Positions 32,810 through 44,844 of a stretch of DNA of 64,000 nucleotides are shown in pieces. Location: positions 186,001 to 250,000 of the forward strand of contig CAOLHI010001023.1 of assembly GCA_948474755.1 (NCBI GenBank). Direction: 5' to 3'. The notes beneath the pieces are model-generated. The model was not told the origin of the DNA and did no database searches. It saw nothing but the letters and a program-made list of their open reading frames with translations. Origin of the DNA: Ctenosaura bakeri. Lineage: Eukaryota; Chordata; Lepidosauria; Squamata; Iguanidae. Position 1 is the stretch's first letter; each line of letters begins with the position of its first letter. Made by a program: the position numbers and the translations under genes.

Positions 32810-33237
32810 GGCCCTTTTCTCATGGGAGTTTACAAGTGAGAGGGCCCGTTGAGTGTCGTGTAAATGTCAGGAGTGGTCTGCATGACACACTCCCATTTCC
32901 ACCACGCTCAAGGCCTGCAAGCACAGCAAATACGCATTTTCTTATTTTCTGTTTTTAACCGAAAATAAGCCACGCTTGCACAAGGCTCACAGACCTGGGC
33001 CGCACTCACCTGCAGTGCAGAGCCTCTGGAGCCGGGTCTGTCGTGCGTCCTCTCCTCAGTGCAGCCTACAACTCCCAGGCTGTACTGCGGAAGGAAGGGA
33101 CGGGGCGCAGGAGGGGCTCTCATGCGAGCAGGAAGGAGCTGCGGAGCCCAAGCAGCAGGGAAGCAGGAGGCTTGTGAGAGCCTGCCTGCCCAGGCTTTTC
33201 AAGCAAGGCCCACACTCCAGCAGCGTGAGAAAGGGCC
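32810..33237 (-). mobile_element. CpG-rich 3-bp-TSD MITE, family I (copy K)
   Basis: The 428-bp reverse copy has ends GGCCCTTTTCTCAT and ...GAGAAAGGGCC and an exact ATA duplication (32,807-32,809, 33,238-33,240). On the minus strand it has acceptor-like CCTTCCTTCCGCAG and donor-like CAGGTGAGT (complement 33,004-33,012). It is more diverged than J. Confidence 0.9.
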
Positions 33238-35038
33238 ATAAACTGTCACTCTACTGCTCTGATTCCCATTTTTATACTATCTTTGCCTTGTCTCTTCTCT
33301 GCAGGATACGTAAATATCACCCACTTTGCCCTAACTTCTTGCTACCCAGTTTTTCCCCTTCTTTTCCTTTGGTTAGCTTTGTGTGGTTGTGAGACTGCTT
33401 GGATGTTGTGCATGATTGTGGTGTCCCCCAATAGAACATACTTTTAATCTCCAGCTGGTTTCTCTGCATTAGTAAAGGTGTATACAGGTGTAAAAGATCC
33501 TGTAAGGTTACCCCTCATCTCTCAGGCCTCCCTTTTGAGTTAATGATTCCCCACTGTTTCATGGAGGCACTGGCATCATGGGTGGACCTCTGAGTCACCC
33601 ACCTTTCTGGAGAACAAGACAATCACATTTCTTATTCTTAAAGTCACTGGATGGTGACTTTTGAATCCAACACAGTTGGATTTCAGACTTCATATTTAGA
33701 ATGCGTCCTTCTTTTTATTGTATTGATGCTTTTGTAATCCTGATGTTACTTTGTTTATAAAAAAATATATGTGTGAGTAAATGAATAAATAGACCTAAAA
33801 CCAGCATGTGGCTAGTGTTACTCTGATTAGATTTAATTCTTAATGTTCAGGTGAGAGTGTTAGGTAGTCTGTGTTACACTAGCCTGAGGATCTTTTGAGA
33901 GGCCTATTGTTATGCAATAGGACTTGACACATCTTTTGTATGCCCCTTTATATTATAGGATCAGTCCTGCCCTCTACTGCATCTTGGGATCATTTCATTT
34001 CCCCATCCTGCCAGGTTATATAAGATCAACAACTAGTGCAATATGAAGCAGAGATTTCCTTCCCGTTCTGAATTTCCACTGTGATTAGAAATCTCTGCTG
34101 ATCTTTCTCCTTCCATCTCTGAGACATGTATGGATATATTATGCCATTGTTTTGAATACTTCCTCTTGACTCACTGAATAAATATGTTGTTTTGAAAGGT
34201 GTCATTACTGGGCACTGAATATTGAATACTGAATAAAACAATAATTTGAATACAAATGTTTTCAAAACCAATGGACAGCAGGGGAATTACATGGTTCCAT
34301 TTCCTCTCTTTATATATATTATCAAAGGAATGGAATGGATGAATGATGAATGTGTGCACATTATGTGGGGAATGTTCATTCATCAAATATGCTTCTCTAC
34401 ACGGAGCTGTATGGCAGGCTGGAAATAGTTTGACAGCCAGATCTTTGGCTGGTACTGCCTGGCATTATTCCCTTGATTTTAACAAAGCTTTAGCAGTTAA
34501 GACTGGTTTGAAATGACCCTTTGATTCATGAACAACTTGCAGTCCACTGGAAAGGTTCCGTGTTTTGAAGCTTACAGCACTGCTCTATGTGTTAATGGAG
34601 AGAGATGGATTTTTAATTATAAGGGAAATGCTGGTACATTTCCTTGGATTCTACTGCCTTTATTCATTGTTCACTGCTCCTTTGCATGCCTGTCCATATC
34701 AGCTATATGCAGTACTCCCTTTTGGCATTATTTCCTCTATGATTTCTTCTATGATCTGGCCTTTTGGTCTTCTTGTTCTATCCCTGTTGACCCATTGCAT
34801 ATAAAGAGAAGCCCTTAGAATTCCACACTTGGATGCTGTACTGACTGAGCAGGTAGAAAGGCCTCACATGAAAGAATTTATTTTTTGAACAGGCAATTTT
34901 TGCCAAAGATGCAAGAAAAGATCTAGAAAGAGTGATGTACCTCTTTTACAGTTCTCTGAGAGTAAATGTTGGCTCTGTAATGAAAGATCTTCCATTTTCA
35001 AGTGAAGGGACCAAAGGGGGAAGTCCTACTTAAGAGTC
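33238..35038. other. Unique sequence, candidate regulatory block 34,000-34,540
   Basis: There is no gene. The 34,000-34,540 part is unique and AT-rich, with ATTAGAAA, 'caataatttgaata' and 'attttaacaaagctttagc' motifs (a TCF/LEF-like CAAAG among them). It is listed only as a candidate. Confidence 0.25.
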
Positions 35039-35152
35039 ACAGATGGAGCTTGGAAAAGTTATTTTGGCCTACAACTCCCAGAATCTCTCAGCCACCAGCC
35101 TTGCTCATTGGGGAACCGTGGTAGTTGTAAGCCGAGTAACGCTTCCAAGCTT
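35039..35152. repeat. Inverted repeat with ACTACAACTCCCAG-type motif
   Basis: Left part 'ttggcctacaactcccagaa', right part 'accgtggtagttgtaagccg', with 'gcttggaaaagttatt' and 'aacgcttccaagctt' at the outside as inverted partners. A relative is at 35,250-35,332 and another at 55,383-55,470. Confidence 0.6.
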
Positions 35153-35154
35153 GG

Positions 35155-35245
35155 CCTGGAAATATCTAATCTAAATTAATCTAATCTAATGTATGTATGT
35201 ATGTATATATGTATGTATGTATGTGTGTGTGTATATATATATATG
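35155..35245. repeat. (CTAAT)n then (TGTA)n/(TG)n/(TA)n microsatellite
   Basis: A short AATCTAATCTAA run is followed by mixed TGTA, TG and TA units. Confidence 0.9.
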
Positions 35246-35637
35246 TTCTCTTTTTGGACTATAACTCCCTGCATTTCTAACCATTGGTCATGCTGTCTGG
35301 GGAATTTTGGGAGATGGAGTCCAAACGGTAAATTTCCTCAGAAATGTTCCCATGGATATTTTTTGGACAGGGTAAAAAAAAATGCAGTGAATGAATATCT
35401 GCCCAGACTACAGCTGATATGTTGTAATGTGTTAGTAAAGCAAACTCCTACACTCAGCAACACTGAAAGCACAGTCAGTTCCCACTTCCTGTTGAGTGTA
35501 GGCCTATGATTAAAGACATGTTTGCAAACTAGTGCTTTGAACCCATTGCGATTCAGCGTCAGGCAGCTGATTCACAAGCCATGCTGTATAATCAAATGAA
35601 AGGTTTCCTGTATTTTGAACTTTTAAATCCTGACCGA

Positions 35638-36043
35638 GGCCCTTTCCACAACGCACCTTTTTGCAGAGCTGGGGTGCGGGGATTGCGCAAGCAGCCTCTA
35701 GTGAAAGGATCTCATGTCCCGGTTCCTTCAGCTCCGCAGCTGCTGCCTGCTCGTGCGAGAGCCCCACCTCTTCCTTCTGCAGTGCAGCCTGGGAGTTTCC
35801 CAGGCTACTCTGGGGCAGGAAGCATAAGCGCTGTGGCTCTGGAGCTCTATATGCATGGTAAGTGTGTGCGGGGCCTTGGAGTGATGTGCAATTGTGCACC
35901 ATTTTCAGCTCACAGCCAAAAGTGAAAAAGTGCACAGCCCCTGGAGCATCGTGCAATTGTGAGTGCATAGTGTGGATCACTCCTCACATTTGCGTGATAC
36001 TCAAGGGGCCCTTTCAAATGGCAAATGCCATGCGAAAAAGGCT
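35638..36043 (+). mobile_element. CpG-rich 3-bp-TSD MITE, family I (copy L)
   Basis: The 406-bp copy begins GGCCCTTTCCACA and ends ...GCGAAAAAGGC with the last base changed, so the flanks (CGA/TAA) do not match. Acceptor-like CTTCCTTCTGCAG ends at 35,782 and donor-like ATGGTAAGT follows 35,857 (75-nt cassette). Confidence 0.87.
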
Positions 36044-36774
36044 TAAGTTTGAATCCATATGTATCATTTTGGTAATGTGATGTGTTTAGTGCAACATTTT
36101 GTTTCCACCACTGCAGAACAACAGCAGTGTGTCACACACACATACAGGAGAGGTTACTGAATTGCTACCTGTTACCTGTTCCACCCACCCCAATCCTAGT
36201 TGGTCTGTTACATTTCAGGGTTGAGAAAAGTTCTGTTGAGAGGTGATTTTTAAAAAAATGTTGGTACATTCAAAGTGGCTGCCAGTATAAAAATATGGCT
36301 GCCTCCTTTGCTACACCTGGCGGGCTGTTGTAGCAGACTGCTGTTGAATATATATAGAAATATGCATACTTTTATGGAATGGACAACTCATTCTCCTAGT
36401 AGTTCAATTTCTCCAAGAAGTACAGTAGTAAGTTGCCATTCCCATAAAGAAAGTGTAGTGACTGAAAGATATTTGCTAAAAATATCAAGTCACACTTTGA
36501 CATCCCATTCAGCCCTATTTCTAAACCTCAACAACTACAGAAAAATATCAGAATTTTAAATGTTCTTTAAAAAAAAAAAAAAAAAAGTTGGCAACTCCCC
36601 ATTCCAATGCCTTATTTGAAAGCAGACCTTGAAATCACAAATGTGGCTCATGCTGTAGAAGCATGATTGGACCATGACACGAGAGTTCAGCCTTTTCATC
36701 ATTGCTGCTGTCCTAATTACAAGAGCCCTTTCCACAGCAACTATTTTCCCTCAAGCAAAAAACACAGAAATATG
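36044..36774. other. Unassigned unique sequence
   Basis: There is no gene; an A18 run at about 36,568-36,586 is the only simple repeat. Confidence 0.4.
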
Positions 36775-37510
36775 ACAAGACAAGATGCTGATCAATGGGA
36801 AAAAGAATTTGGGTTTGGGATCACAGCCTGTTCTGGATGGGGTTGCTATCCCTCTGAAAGATCAGGATCATAGCTTGAGGGCGCTCTTGGATCTTGCATT
36901 TGTCTTGGAAAGCCAGGTTGCTGCAGTGACCAGGAATACCTTTGCCCAGCTTCGGCTGGTATGCTAGCTGCATCCTTTCTTGAGGAAGGCAGACCTGGCC
37001 ACAGTGGTTAATGTCTTAATTACTTCTCAATTAGACTACTGTAATGCACTCTACATGGTGCTGCCCTTGAAACTGCAGCTGTTGCAAAATACAGCATGAA
37101 TTTTGCAGGCCGTATAACGCTGGTATTGCAAGAACTATACTGGCTTCTACTGTGCTTCTGAGCTCAATTCAAGGTGCTGATGGGGTTATAACAGGGCTTT
37201 CTCAATAGCAGTACCTTGGCTTTGGATCTCTGTATGCAAGGAAATTAAGCTGGTCCCATCTCTTTTAAGCTTCCAATGGGCAGCCAAGTACTGCTATTCT
37301 ACAGGCAATTCAGTGTTTGAAATTTCTGTATTAACTGTATCAAAACTGAATTCTAGGATTGTTTTTAGATCACTTCCAGCAGTTTTTAAAGAGTATTCTG
37401 ATATGTTTTATTTTTTTAAAAACCTTAGCATTGTTTTAATTGTTTTTTATTTTTTAATTACCTCAGAAGTCCTTTTGGGCTGGGAGCTAATACAGAAATA
37501 CTATGACTCA
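36775..37510 (+). pseudogene. L2-type LINE: ORF2 C-terminal remnant and 3' UTR
   Basis: Decayed coding: 'SLRALLDLAF..LESQVAAV' from about 36,870, 'FAQLRLV', 'DLATVVNVLITSQLDYCNAL' near 36,995-37,055, then 'LVLQELYWLLL'. These are the conserved C-terminal motifs of L2/CR1 ORF2 beyond the reverse transcriptase. A T-rich 3' UTR with 'gaagtccttttgggctggga' follows to about 37,510. Several stops and frameshifts are present. It is 5'-truncated. Confidence 0.8.
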
Positions 37511-37575
37511 ATCAATCAATGGCATGTTCCATTCCAAAAAAATATAGCAGTGCCTTTATATTTTGCAGGGAGTTA

Positions 37576-37787
37576 TCCTGGTGTTGTGGATTGGCAGTTG
37601 GACAAAAACTCTGGGAGATGAGTCCTTAAATCCCTGCTCAACCATGGAAACTCATTGGATGACCTTGCACAAGTCACACTCTCTCAGCCTTAAAGGAAGG
37701 CAAAGATAGACCTACTCTGAATAAAACCTTGCCAGGAAAAACCTGTAATAGTTGGCATTGATTTGAAGGTACACAGAAACAAGAACG
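37576..37787 (+). mobile_element. tRNA-derived SINE (decayed)
   Basis: It holds 'aaatccctgctcaaccatgg', 'gcacaagtcacactctctca', 'ttgccaggaaaaacctgtaa' and 'ttgaaggtacacagaaac'. The tRNA head is heavily mutated. Confidence 0.8.
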
Positions 37788-37960
37788 AATATATTTTGCC
37801 CTGTGATTCAAGTAACAGCAGCTGGGGGCTAGCAGTGATATTTTTCAAAGAGGCATAGGTTTGTGTAGTGATGGCTGCTAGCTGGGATACCAATGGGATT
37901 TGTGAATTTCCTCTGGGATTTATTCCATACTTTAAAAGGGCTATCCAAAATGCTGACTCT

Positions 37961-38358
37961 GGCCCTTTTTGCACAGCATTTGCCATGTGAAAGAGGGCCT
38001 GGAGTATCGCGTGATTGCGGGGAGCGATCTTCACGATGCACTCATAATTGCACGATGCTCCAGGGGCCGGCAGGGGCCAATCGCACACCTTTTCATTTTC
38101 GGCTAGAAGCCAAAAATGGTGTGCAATTGTGCATTGCTCCTGGGCCCCGCACTCACTTCCCTGGCATGCAGAACCTCTGGAGACGGGCTGGTCACACTTC
38201 CGGTCCCAGGCTGCACTGCAGAAGGAAGGGGGGGCTATTGTACAAGCAGGCAGCTCGTGCAATGCTGAAGCAGCAGGAAAGGGCGAGCCTTTTGGCAGAC
38301 GCTGCTCACGCGATCCCCACACCCTACTGCTGGAACAAGGTAAGGTGCGGAAAGAGCC
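37961..38358 (-). mobile_element. CpG-rich 3-bp-TSD MITE, family I (copy M)
   Basis: The 398-bp reverse copy has ends GGCCCTTTTTGCAC and ...GTGCGGAAAGAGCC and an exact TCT duplication (37,958-37,960, 38,359-38,361). On the minus strand acceptor-like CTTCCTTCTGCAG is intact, and the donor has changed to GGAAGT. Confidence 0.9.
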
Positions 38359-38692
38359 TCTGTTCTGGGGAATCAAATCAACATCTGGACTGAACCTCAG
38401 AGAAGATTTCACCACCGCATGATATTTGAGCTCCAGTTGCTGCACTGTGCCCCCCTCTCTCTTTCTCTCTGATAAGTTAACCACTTCTCTCCCCATGCTA
38501 AGGGGTGCTAATCTGAATTCTTTCCAGCTGCTATTAGTACAGGAGATCCTCTTCATGGATCTATTTGGATCTGTTTTTGGGTATCAAGTGCATGTTTGAC
38601 ATGATGATTTGTGGTTGATTGTTTTAAACAAAAAATAACTCATTTCCCTTACATGCATCAGAATCAATTATATGTAGAAAAGAGGAGCCCAT

Positions 38693-38850
38693 TCACATGA
38701 AAAAATTATGGCAATATTGTCCCACTTTAACTGCCATGAGTTTTGTAAGAAACTAGTGCTCTCTTGCTGAGAATTCTAAATACCCCTCCCTAAACTGCAG
38801 ATCCCAGGATTGCATAGGATATTGCCATGACAGATAGTGGGATCATGTTG
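38693..38850. repeat. Decayed palindromic repeat
   Basis: The stretch 'tcccactttaactgccatg', 'agaattctaaatacccctcc' and 'gatcccaggattgcatagg' resembles a palindromic amniote MITE with a 'ccatggcagttaaagtgg' arm. Copy N is inserted at its right end. Confidence 0.4.
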
Positions 38851-38854
38851 CTAT

Positions 38855-39249
38855 GGCTTTTCTGTACCTTACCTTATCCTGTTGTTCTCTGATCACAATC
38901 CTGGCAGCATGTTTGACAGGAAGGGAGCGTGATGGGAATGCTCCTCTCTGCACCAGATTATTTCCCTGAGGAAGGGAGTGTGAGGGACATGCCTCTTCCT
39001 TCCGCAGCACAGCTGAGTTCTTTCCCATGATGCACTGGGGCAAGAAGCACCTTTATTGCATGGCAGATAAGTGCAGGAGCATCACATGATCAGGAGTCAT
39101 AGAGAAACTCTATCATTGATTTACCCTGCTATCACGCTGGCTGGTGATAGGAGAGAGGTGGGACTGCAACAACATCATGCAGAAGTGTTGTCGTGGTCCC
39201 ACTCCTCTCCTATCTCCATGCCAAGATGGGAGGCTTCTGCGGAAAAGCC
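38855..39249 (+). mobile_element. CpG-rich 3-bp-TSD MITE, subfamily Ic (copy N)
   Basis: The 395-bp copy has ends GGCTTTTCTGTAC and ...GCGGAAAAGCC and an exact TAT duplication (38,852-38,854, 39,250-39,252). The left third follows family I including acceptor-like CTTCCTTCCGCAG (ends 39,007); the donor has decayed to CAGATAAGT. The right third has the 'actgcaacaacatcatgcag' block shared with copy O and the fragment at 29.85 kb. Confidence 0.88.
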
Positions 39250-39654
39250 TATAATTGGGCAGTGTGAAAGGCCCTTCTGTGTCAATCATCACAAGTAAGG
39301 ATTTTATAAAGATAGCTTTGAGCTGGACCACAATAGACAGGCATTAGAACAAAGGATTATTTGTAGGCTCCATAACAAAGCCTTAGAAGGATTGGCTAGT
39401 TCTTTGAAAAGAAAAAAGAAACCTTTAACCTCAGAATCTGGGGGTTTGTTCATCTAGAGAAAACAACAATAGCAACCAAAATATTTACAGTTGAGTAAAC
39501 AACCTCAGGGAAGTGGTATGTGGCATACCTAATGGATGAAGTGCCTTAGGCAATGCAGCAGAGAATATTTTGTGATATATTGTTAGCAGAGACTCAAGCT
39601 ACAGCCAAAACCTTCCCACTTCTCCTCCAACACACACATTTTGTGAAGAAGATA

Positions 39655-39680
39655 AGACACACACACACACACACACATTT
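39655..39680. repeat. (AC)n microsatellite
   Basis: About twelve AC units. Confidence 0.9.
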
Positions 39681-39749
39681 CTTGTAGAACAGTTTTTCTT
39701 TACTATCAAGTATACTTTCTATGTTCCAAATGTGTAGGTACCTGTCACA

Positions 39750-40160
39750 GAGGGAGCTGCATGCTATATTTTTAACTGACTGTCAAATGACAGGGCCAAA
39801 AGAAAATGAAGAAGAAAAAAATCTTGCACTTTTTTTTTTCCTTCTCACACCCTTTGTCACCCTGACATATTGAGGAGGGAGCTGAAGTTAATATTGCATT
39901 TTTGTAGTCATGAAAGTAACTGAGTGAAACTGTTCTCTGGCAAGATTTAAGAATATCATTGTAATTAAACTAATTATCCTTTTTATAGAAATCCAGGCTG
40001 ATAGCACCTATTGCAATTTACACTTCCTGTCACAGAAGTGCTGAACATTCAGGTCTGCACTGCATATAGATGCCTGGACAGTTTTAGTCATCCTTTCTTT
40101 GCTTTATCTGTTTCAATTCAGAAAGTACTTTCCTGAACAATATTTGAAGAGCTCAACCCT
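39750..40160. other. Candidate conserved non-coding element
   Basis: This unique AT-rich sequence has a dense group of homeodomain cores around 39,958-39,985 ('gtaattaaactaattatcc') and TGACTGTCAAATGACAG (TGIF/MEIS-like TGACAG pair) at about 39,777. Regulatory role is inference. Confidence 0.3.
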
Positions 40161-40262
40161 TTTGTATTGAATTTGAAGGTATTGGACTTGAAGTTGGCGT
40201 AGAGATTCCAGTGAGCATTGTGCAGAAAACCCAGTCACTTTAGAGTAGGGATGTAAATCCTT

Positions 40263-40687
40263 GGTCTTTTCCACAGCTTACTTCTGTCCTGGCAGCATCC
40301 GGTGACAATGGTGGCAGTGGCTCTCCTGGGAGAGGAGCTTGATGGAGCACTCCCTTCTGCACTGGCTGCCTGTGGGAACCAGGAAGTGCAATGGTTAAAA
40401 CTCTTCCTTCCACAGCATGGCCAGGCATTGTCCCAGGCTGCACTGGTGCAGGAATGCAGCCATTATGCTTCCAGAACCTCCGCAGCGAAAGTAAGCATGG
40501 GCGCATGGCGGAAGGGTGGCATGATCACTGGTCATTGATGAAAAAACCCATTAATGATTTACAGTGCAATTGTGCCACCTAGGGACAAGAGAAGAATGGG
40601 CCCAGGACATCATCATGCATAAATGTTGGCCTCGCCCGGTCCTTCTCTTGTCCCCATGGCAGGCTGGGTGAATCACACAGAAAGGCC
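40263..40687 (+). mobile_element. CpG-rich 3-bp-TSD MITE, subfamily Ic (copy O)
   Basis: The 425-bp copy has ends GGTCTTTTCCACA and ...CACAGAAAGGCC and an exact CTT duplication (40,260-40,262, 40,688-40,690). Acceptor-like TCTTCCTTCCACAG ends at 40,415 and donor-like AAAGTAAGC follows 40,490 (75 nt). Confidence 0.88.
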
Positions 40688-40948
40688 CTTGACTATTTTA
40701 CCCTCACATATGAGAATAAATAATTATGGTAGTATTCTCCCCACTGCAGGAGAAATGAATATTTCTCTGCAGTATTTTCACCATGTTTGACTGTCCAAAA
40801 ATGTTGCAGAGGAATTATAACACAGAAAAAAATAGTTTTTGAGTCCATAAATCCTGTTTGTCAAAATGTCAAAAAAACATTTTCTGAACAGGAAATATTT
40901 TTTGGAATTCACTTAAGGACAGATCTAGACATAAGTCATGCTACACAT

Positions 40949-41182
40949 GTTGTTGTTGTGTATCTTCAAGTCTTTTCTGATTTATGGTCACCCTAAGACA
41001 GCCTTATCATGGGGTTTTCTTGGCAAGATTTGGTCAAGGGTGATTTGCCTTTGCCTTTCTCTGAGGCTAGAGAATTTGACTTGCCCAAGATCACCCAGTG
41101 GGTTTCCATGGCTGGGCCAAGATTCAGACCCTGGTCTTCAGAGTCATAGTGCACTGCTCTAAACACTACACCATGTTGGCCA
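40949..41182 (-). mobile_element. tRNA-derived SINE
   Basis: The plus strand begins TGTTGTTGTGTATCTTCAAG and runs in mirror order through 'ggtcaccctaagacagcc', 'gatcacccagtgggtttcc' to the tRNA head at 'aacactacaccatgttgg'. Confidence 0.87.
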
Positions 41183-44025
41183 AAAAGATCACTGTTGCGC
41201 AACAGAATATTTTGCTGATAGTAGTGGAAGCAGAGTTACCCAGAGAGCATGTTCATCTGTGCTTTGTCTTTCCAGGTAGCACATTGTGCATCGTGATTGT
41301 GCATCCTCTACTTTGCATTGTGTCTACACATTGTAGTTGTACAGTGTGCCATGGTACCCAGCAGTTGACATGCGTTGCTATTTTGTGTGAGCTTATGTAA
41401 TGCTCCTGTGGTATAGCTCCACATGCAAGCATTTATGCTATGCTAAGGGGATGTTGGATTGAGGCCAATGTTTTCTGTACGGAAAGCACAGAGATGGTGT
41501 GCAAAAGCATTATCTGTTTTTCTCTGCAGAATAATTTCTCCACAGCCCCTTAGGATGTTCAAACAGTGGGAGAAACTGCCCAAGATCCTCACCCATCTAT
41601 TATTCTTACCAATGGGAAACCCATTCTTTTAAACCTGGGTATGAATAATAACAAATATTCTTTCTATCACTGCTGTGGAGAAAAGGAACCTGGATGTAGC
41701 AGCTATAGCCATTTACTATATTTGATATATATGGTGATGTCATCGCCATATGCCCAGGTCCCTATTCATATGACCTGATCACTTTGCAATTGTTTGCTAG
41801 GACCATTTTTTTTTTCTAGGACAGTCAAACAGTCAGCTCTCTTTCCCAGTCTGCTTCAGATTCCATGGGAGGAGATCAGCTGCATCTCTTTCAGCCAGAG
41901 CATCATGACTGATTATGCCCCATGTCTCATGTTGCATCTTATAGTCCTTGGGAGTCAAAGGGTGAGGCTGTAGTCCTAAAACAGTTGCTATATAGTAAGT
42001 CCACACTTGGGACTTATTTAAAAATGTGCTTGCATAAAGATTGCTCAGTCGAGGCCCCCTTCTTTTTACATGTTTACTTATTTAGTCTGTTTACCATTTT
42101 ATAAATAGAACAGGCTTTTTCTGGCCTTCTGTTGTGCTATTCCTCTGAGGGCTTGTACCTCTGACTAGTTTATTTGGAAGGTTTTTTCTTTCTTTCTGAT
42201 TTATCTTATCTGGGGCTGTGTCTTAGCAAATCAAATGCTGACAGCTTAATGGCATAGATTTGGCTTTGAACAGGGATCCAAAAACTGCTCAGATTTTGTT
42301 GGACTGTAATTCCCAGTTCAGCCAATGATGATGGAGAAGGGGAGTTCCACTCCGATAATACCTGGTGGGTTACATGTTCCATATTCCTTTGCCACTCTCA
42401 GTTACAATAGACCTACTGAATCAATGGAATGTATGTAAGTGTGGACTTGGAAACTTCCCATTTATTTAGTGGGTCTGCTCTAGTTGAAACTAGCAACTGT
42501 AATTCTGTATCGTTACCCTATCTATCTACGGCTTGAATCTTGTTGGTAACATATATAGGCATTAGTCAAGCTTATATCTGTGTATATCCTCTTTTCATTG
42601 ATGTGGAGGGTGGTATTCCTTCCCTGTGTCCACATCAACCAAAACCCTCATGGCTCCACCATAGAGTTGCTGCTGCCCTACTTTTCATGGCTGTTCTGTG
42701 CCTGGTCAGAGCAGTGGGAGATCAGAAAAGTATCTGGTTATGTCCCTGCAGCAAGACCCAAAATGACTGCATGTTTTGCTGAGATCTGCAGAGGACACCA
42801 GTGGACCTCAATGGAAGAAGTGACTATTTTGTGGCTAGCTTAAGGTACATAGCCACATACTTCCTTGATCTCCCCCTTGCTCTCACCAGGCATGGAATGG
42901 CTGTGGGGTTTCCAGAAATGGATTTTCATCCACTTCTGTTTTTGTTTTGTTCTAGGGTTTTTTGTGTGTGGCCCTAGGGCAGATAACTGATCCATGCATA
43001 TGCTGAATTTGTCTATCCCTGGCTTAAATGAACAATAACATTTTCTCTCTTCTTTATACTTGCATAATGCACTTTATACTTGCATTACTCACTCAGGTGG
43101 GATGAGCAAGTGGCAGTAATATTACATAATATTTATGTTAGATACGGGTAGGCTACTTGCTGCTTTACAGATGTTTTTACTCCTGTACTTTACAGATATT
43201 TTTTACTTCAGTACCCATCAGCCCCTGGCAGAATGATTAATGATCAAGCATGATGGAATCTAGTCAGTAACACCTGGAAGGCACCAGGGTGCCAACTCCT
43301 GATATTCCATTTTAGATGTTGTCCAGTTTTGTGCTTTGGATTGTTTTACATTCTGGAAGCTGTTGAAATATTAACTTTTGGAATACTTTTTACCACAAAT
43401 TTGTTGGACTTTATCTTCTCCTAATATTTGAGTGACATCCTTCTATTATGCCTTGAAGTCAGATTTTAAAATACATATTAATACCTTTCTGTGAGCATAC
43501 AACTGTCAGATTATCTCCATGCAAATTTTCTTCATACAGAGATAATTGGTGGGACACCAAGCTATTAATAAATGAAGTGCTAAAATAACCACATTTAAAT
43601 AATGCTAAAAAGGTCACTGTCAAACAATTTTAGTACACAATTTGATTGAATATGAAATTGTTATAATCAGGTACAGTATATCCTCATAATATGGCTCCTT
43701 CCTGAAGGAATCATTGACTCATGAAGAAATCTGCCCAGATAATAATCTCTCTCCTCTCTTTCCCTCTCTCTTTCCCCCACATGTCAGATATCTGCACATA
43801 TTATACTATCTCTCATAGTGTAGCTATTATGCTATATCTACAATGTACATATTAGGGTATCTGCAGAAGGAAAAAAGTCTCTGGAAGTATTATGAATTTC
43901 CAATACATTTTTTGTTTTGATTGCACCTGATTATTCAGGAGTTGCATCCAGTCTCCTGTCTTGAAATATGCTGAATTTCCCTCCCTCCTTGCTCTCTTGT
44001 AACCTTCCCCCTTTCTTTTGATCAT
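41183..44025. other. Mostly unassigned unique sequence with two short repeats
   Basis: No gene is recognised. At 42,276-42,390 and 43,190-43,320 lie relatives of the 'ggactacaactcccatcagcc' inverted repeat ('ttggactgtaattcccagtt'; 'acccatcagcccctggcaga', 'aacacctggaaggcacc'). At 42,395-42,500 lies a short palindromic repeat of the 31,691 type. The rest is featureless. Confidence 0.4.
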
Positions 44026-44440
44026 GGCCATTTCCACATGCAACGAGGGAATCGCTCCCTGCCACTACTCAACGGACCTTCTTTGGGTCCGGTCCGGGGC
44101 GACGAGGAGCAGTGCATGATCGCAGATCCACATTGCTCCAGCGTCCAAAATGGTGGCTTCTGGTTGGTCGTGGGTCACAGCCAACCACTGAATTTTGCCA
44201 GCGTAAAGCCTGCCCTCCGCAGATCTCAGGCTCACATTGGTGCGAGCCTGCAAATCTGCATTGGAGAGCAGGCACGCAATGGTGTGCGCCAGCATTTTGA
44301 AAAACCTGAAAAATCAGGTTTTTCAAAAATAAGCTGGAGGACCACTTGGGGTTGCTCTGGAGCAGACTGAGGTGCGGATCTATGCTAAGTAGTCTGGACC
44401 AGTCTGTCCCAAGGTGCAGTTGTCCTACGTGGAAATGGCC
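44026..44440 (+). mobile_element. CpG-rich 3-bp-TSD MITE, subfamily Ib (copy P)
   Basis: The 415-bp copy has ends GGCCATTTCCACAT and ...CGTGGAAATGGCC; flanks are CAT and TAT (one mismatch). Layout follows copy I: 'gagggaatcgctccctgcc', 'ccaaaatggtggcttctggt', and a hairpin with 16-bp arms at about 44,293-44,329. Its termini read GGCCATTT, as in the palindromic family II, so it links the two families. Confidence 0.88.
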
Positions 44441-44844
44441 TATGTGTCACATCCAGTCTCATGCAATATTTCAGAAACTAATTTTCACCAATTTCCACTG
44501 AACTGCTGTTTCTGTTTTGTTAGGGGGATTAGATTATAGTAGTAAAGTGCTTTTAAAATATCGCACTAGTTTATCATCAGGATCATTTTGTTTTGATGCT
44601 AGTATTTTCCTGTCCTTTGCTTGATCTCTGTTGAATCTGTGTCCTGGAAACAATAGCTGCATTTATTGGTGGAAGCCATCTTAGCTAATTTCAAGAATGT
44701 AGAAAAATGTGAGGAAAGTATAGATAAGTTCTAATTTAAACTGACTTGGGGAGTGAGAATGAAAAGTTCTTGGTAATGGTGGGAGCTGCCATGAAAGGTT
44801 TTGGGATGAAGAAAACATCACACAAAAATAAAATAAAAAAGCAT

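Noticed and set aside
37690..38556. 288-codon minus frame
   Set aside because: Its centre is MITE M and its left part a SINE; it has no recognisable protein content.
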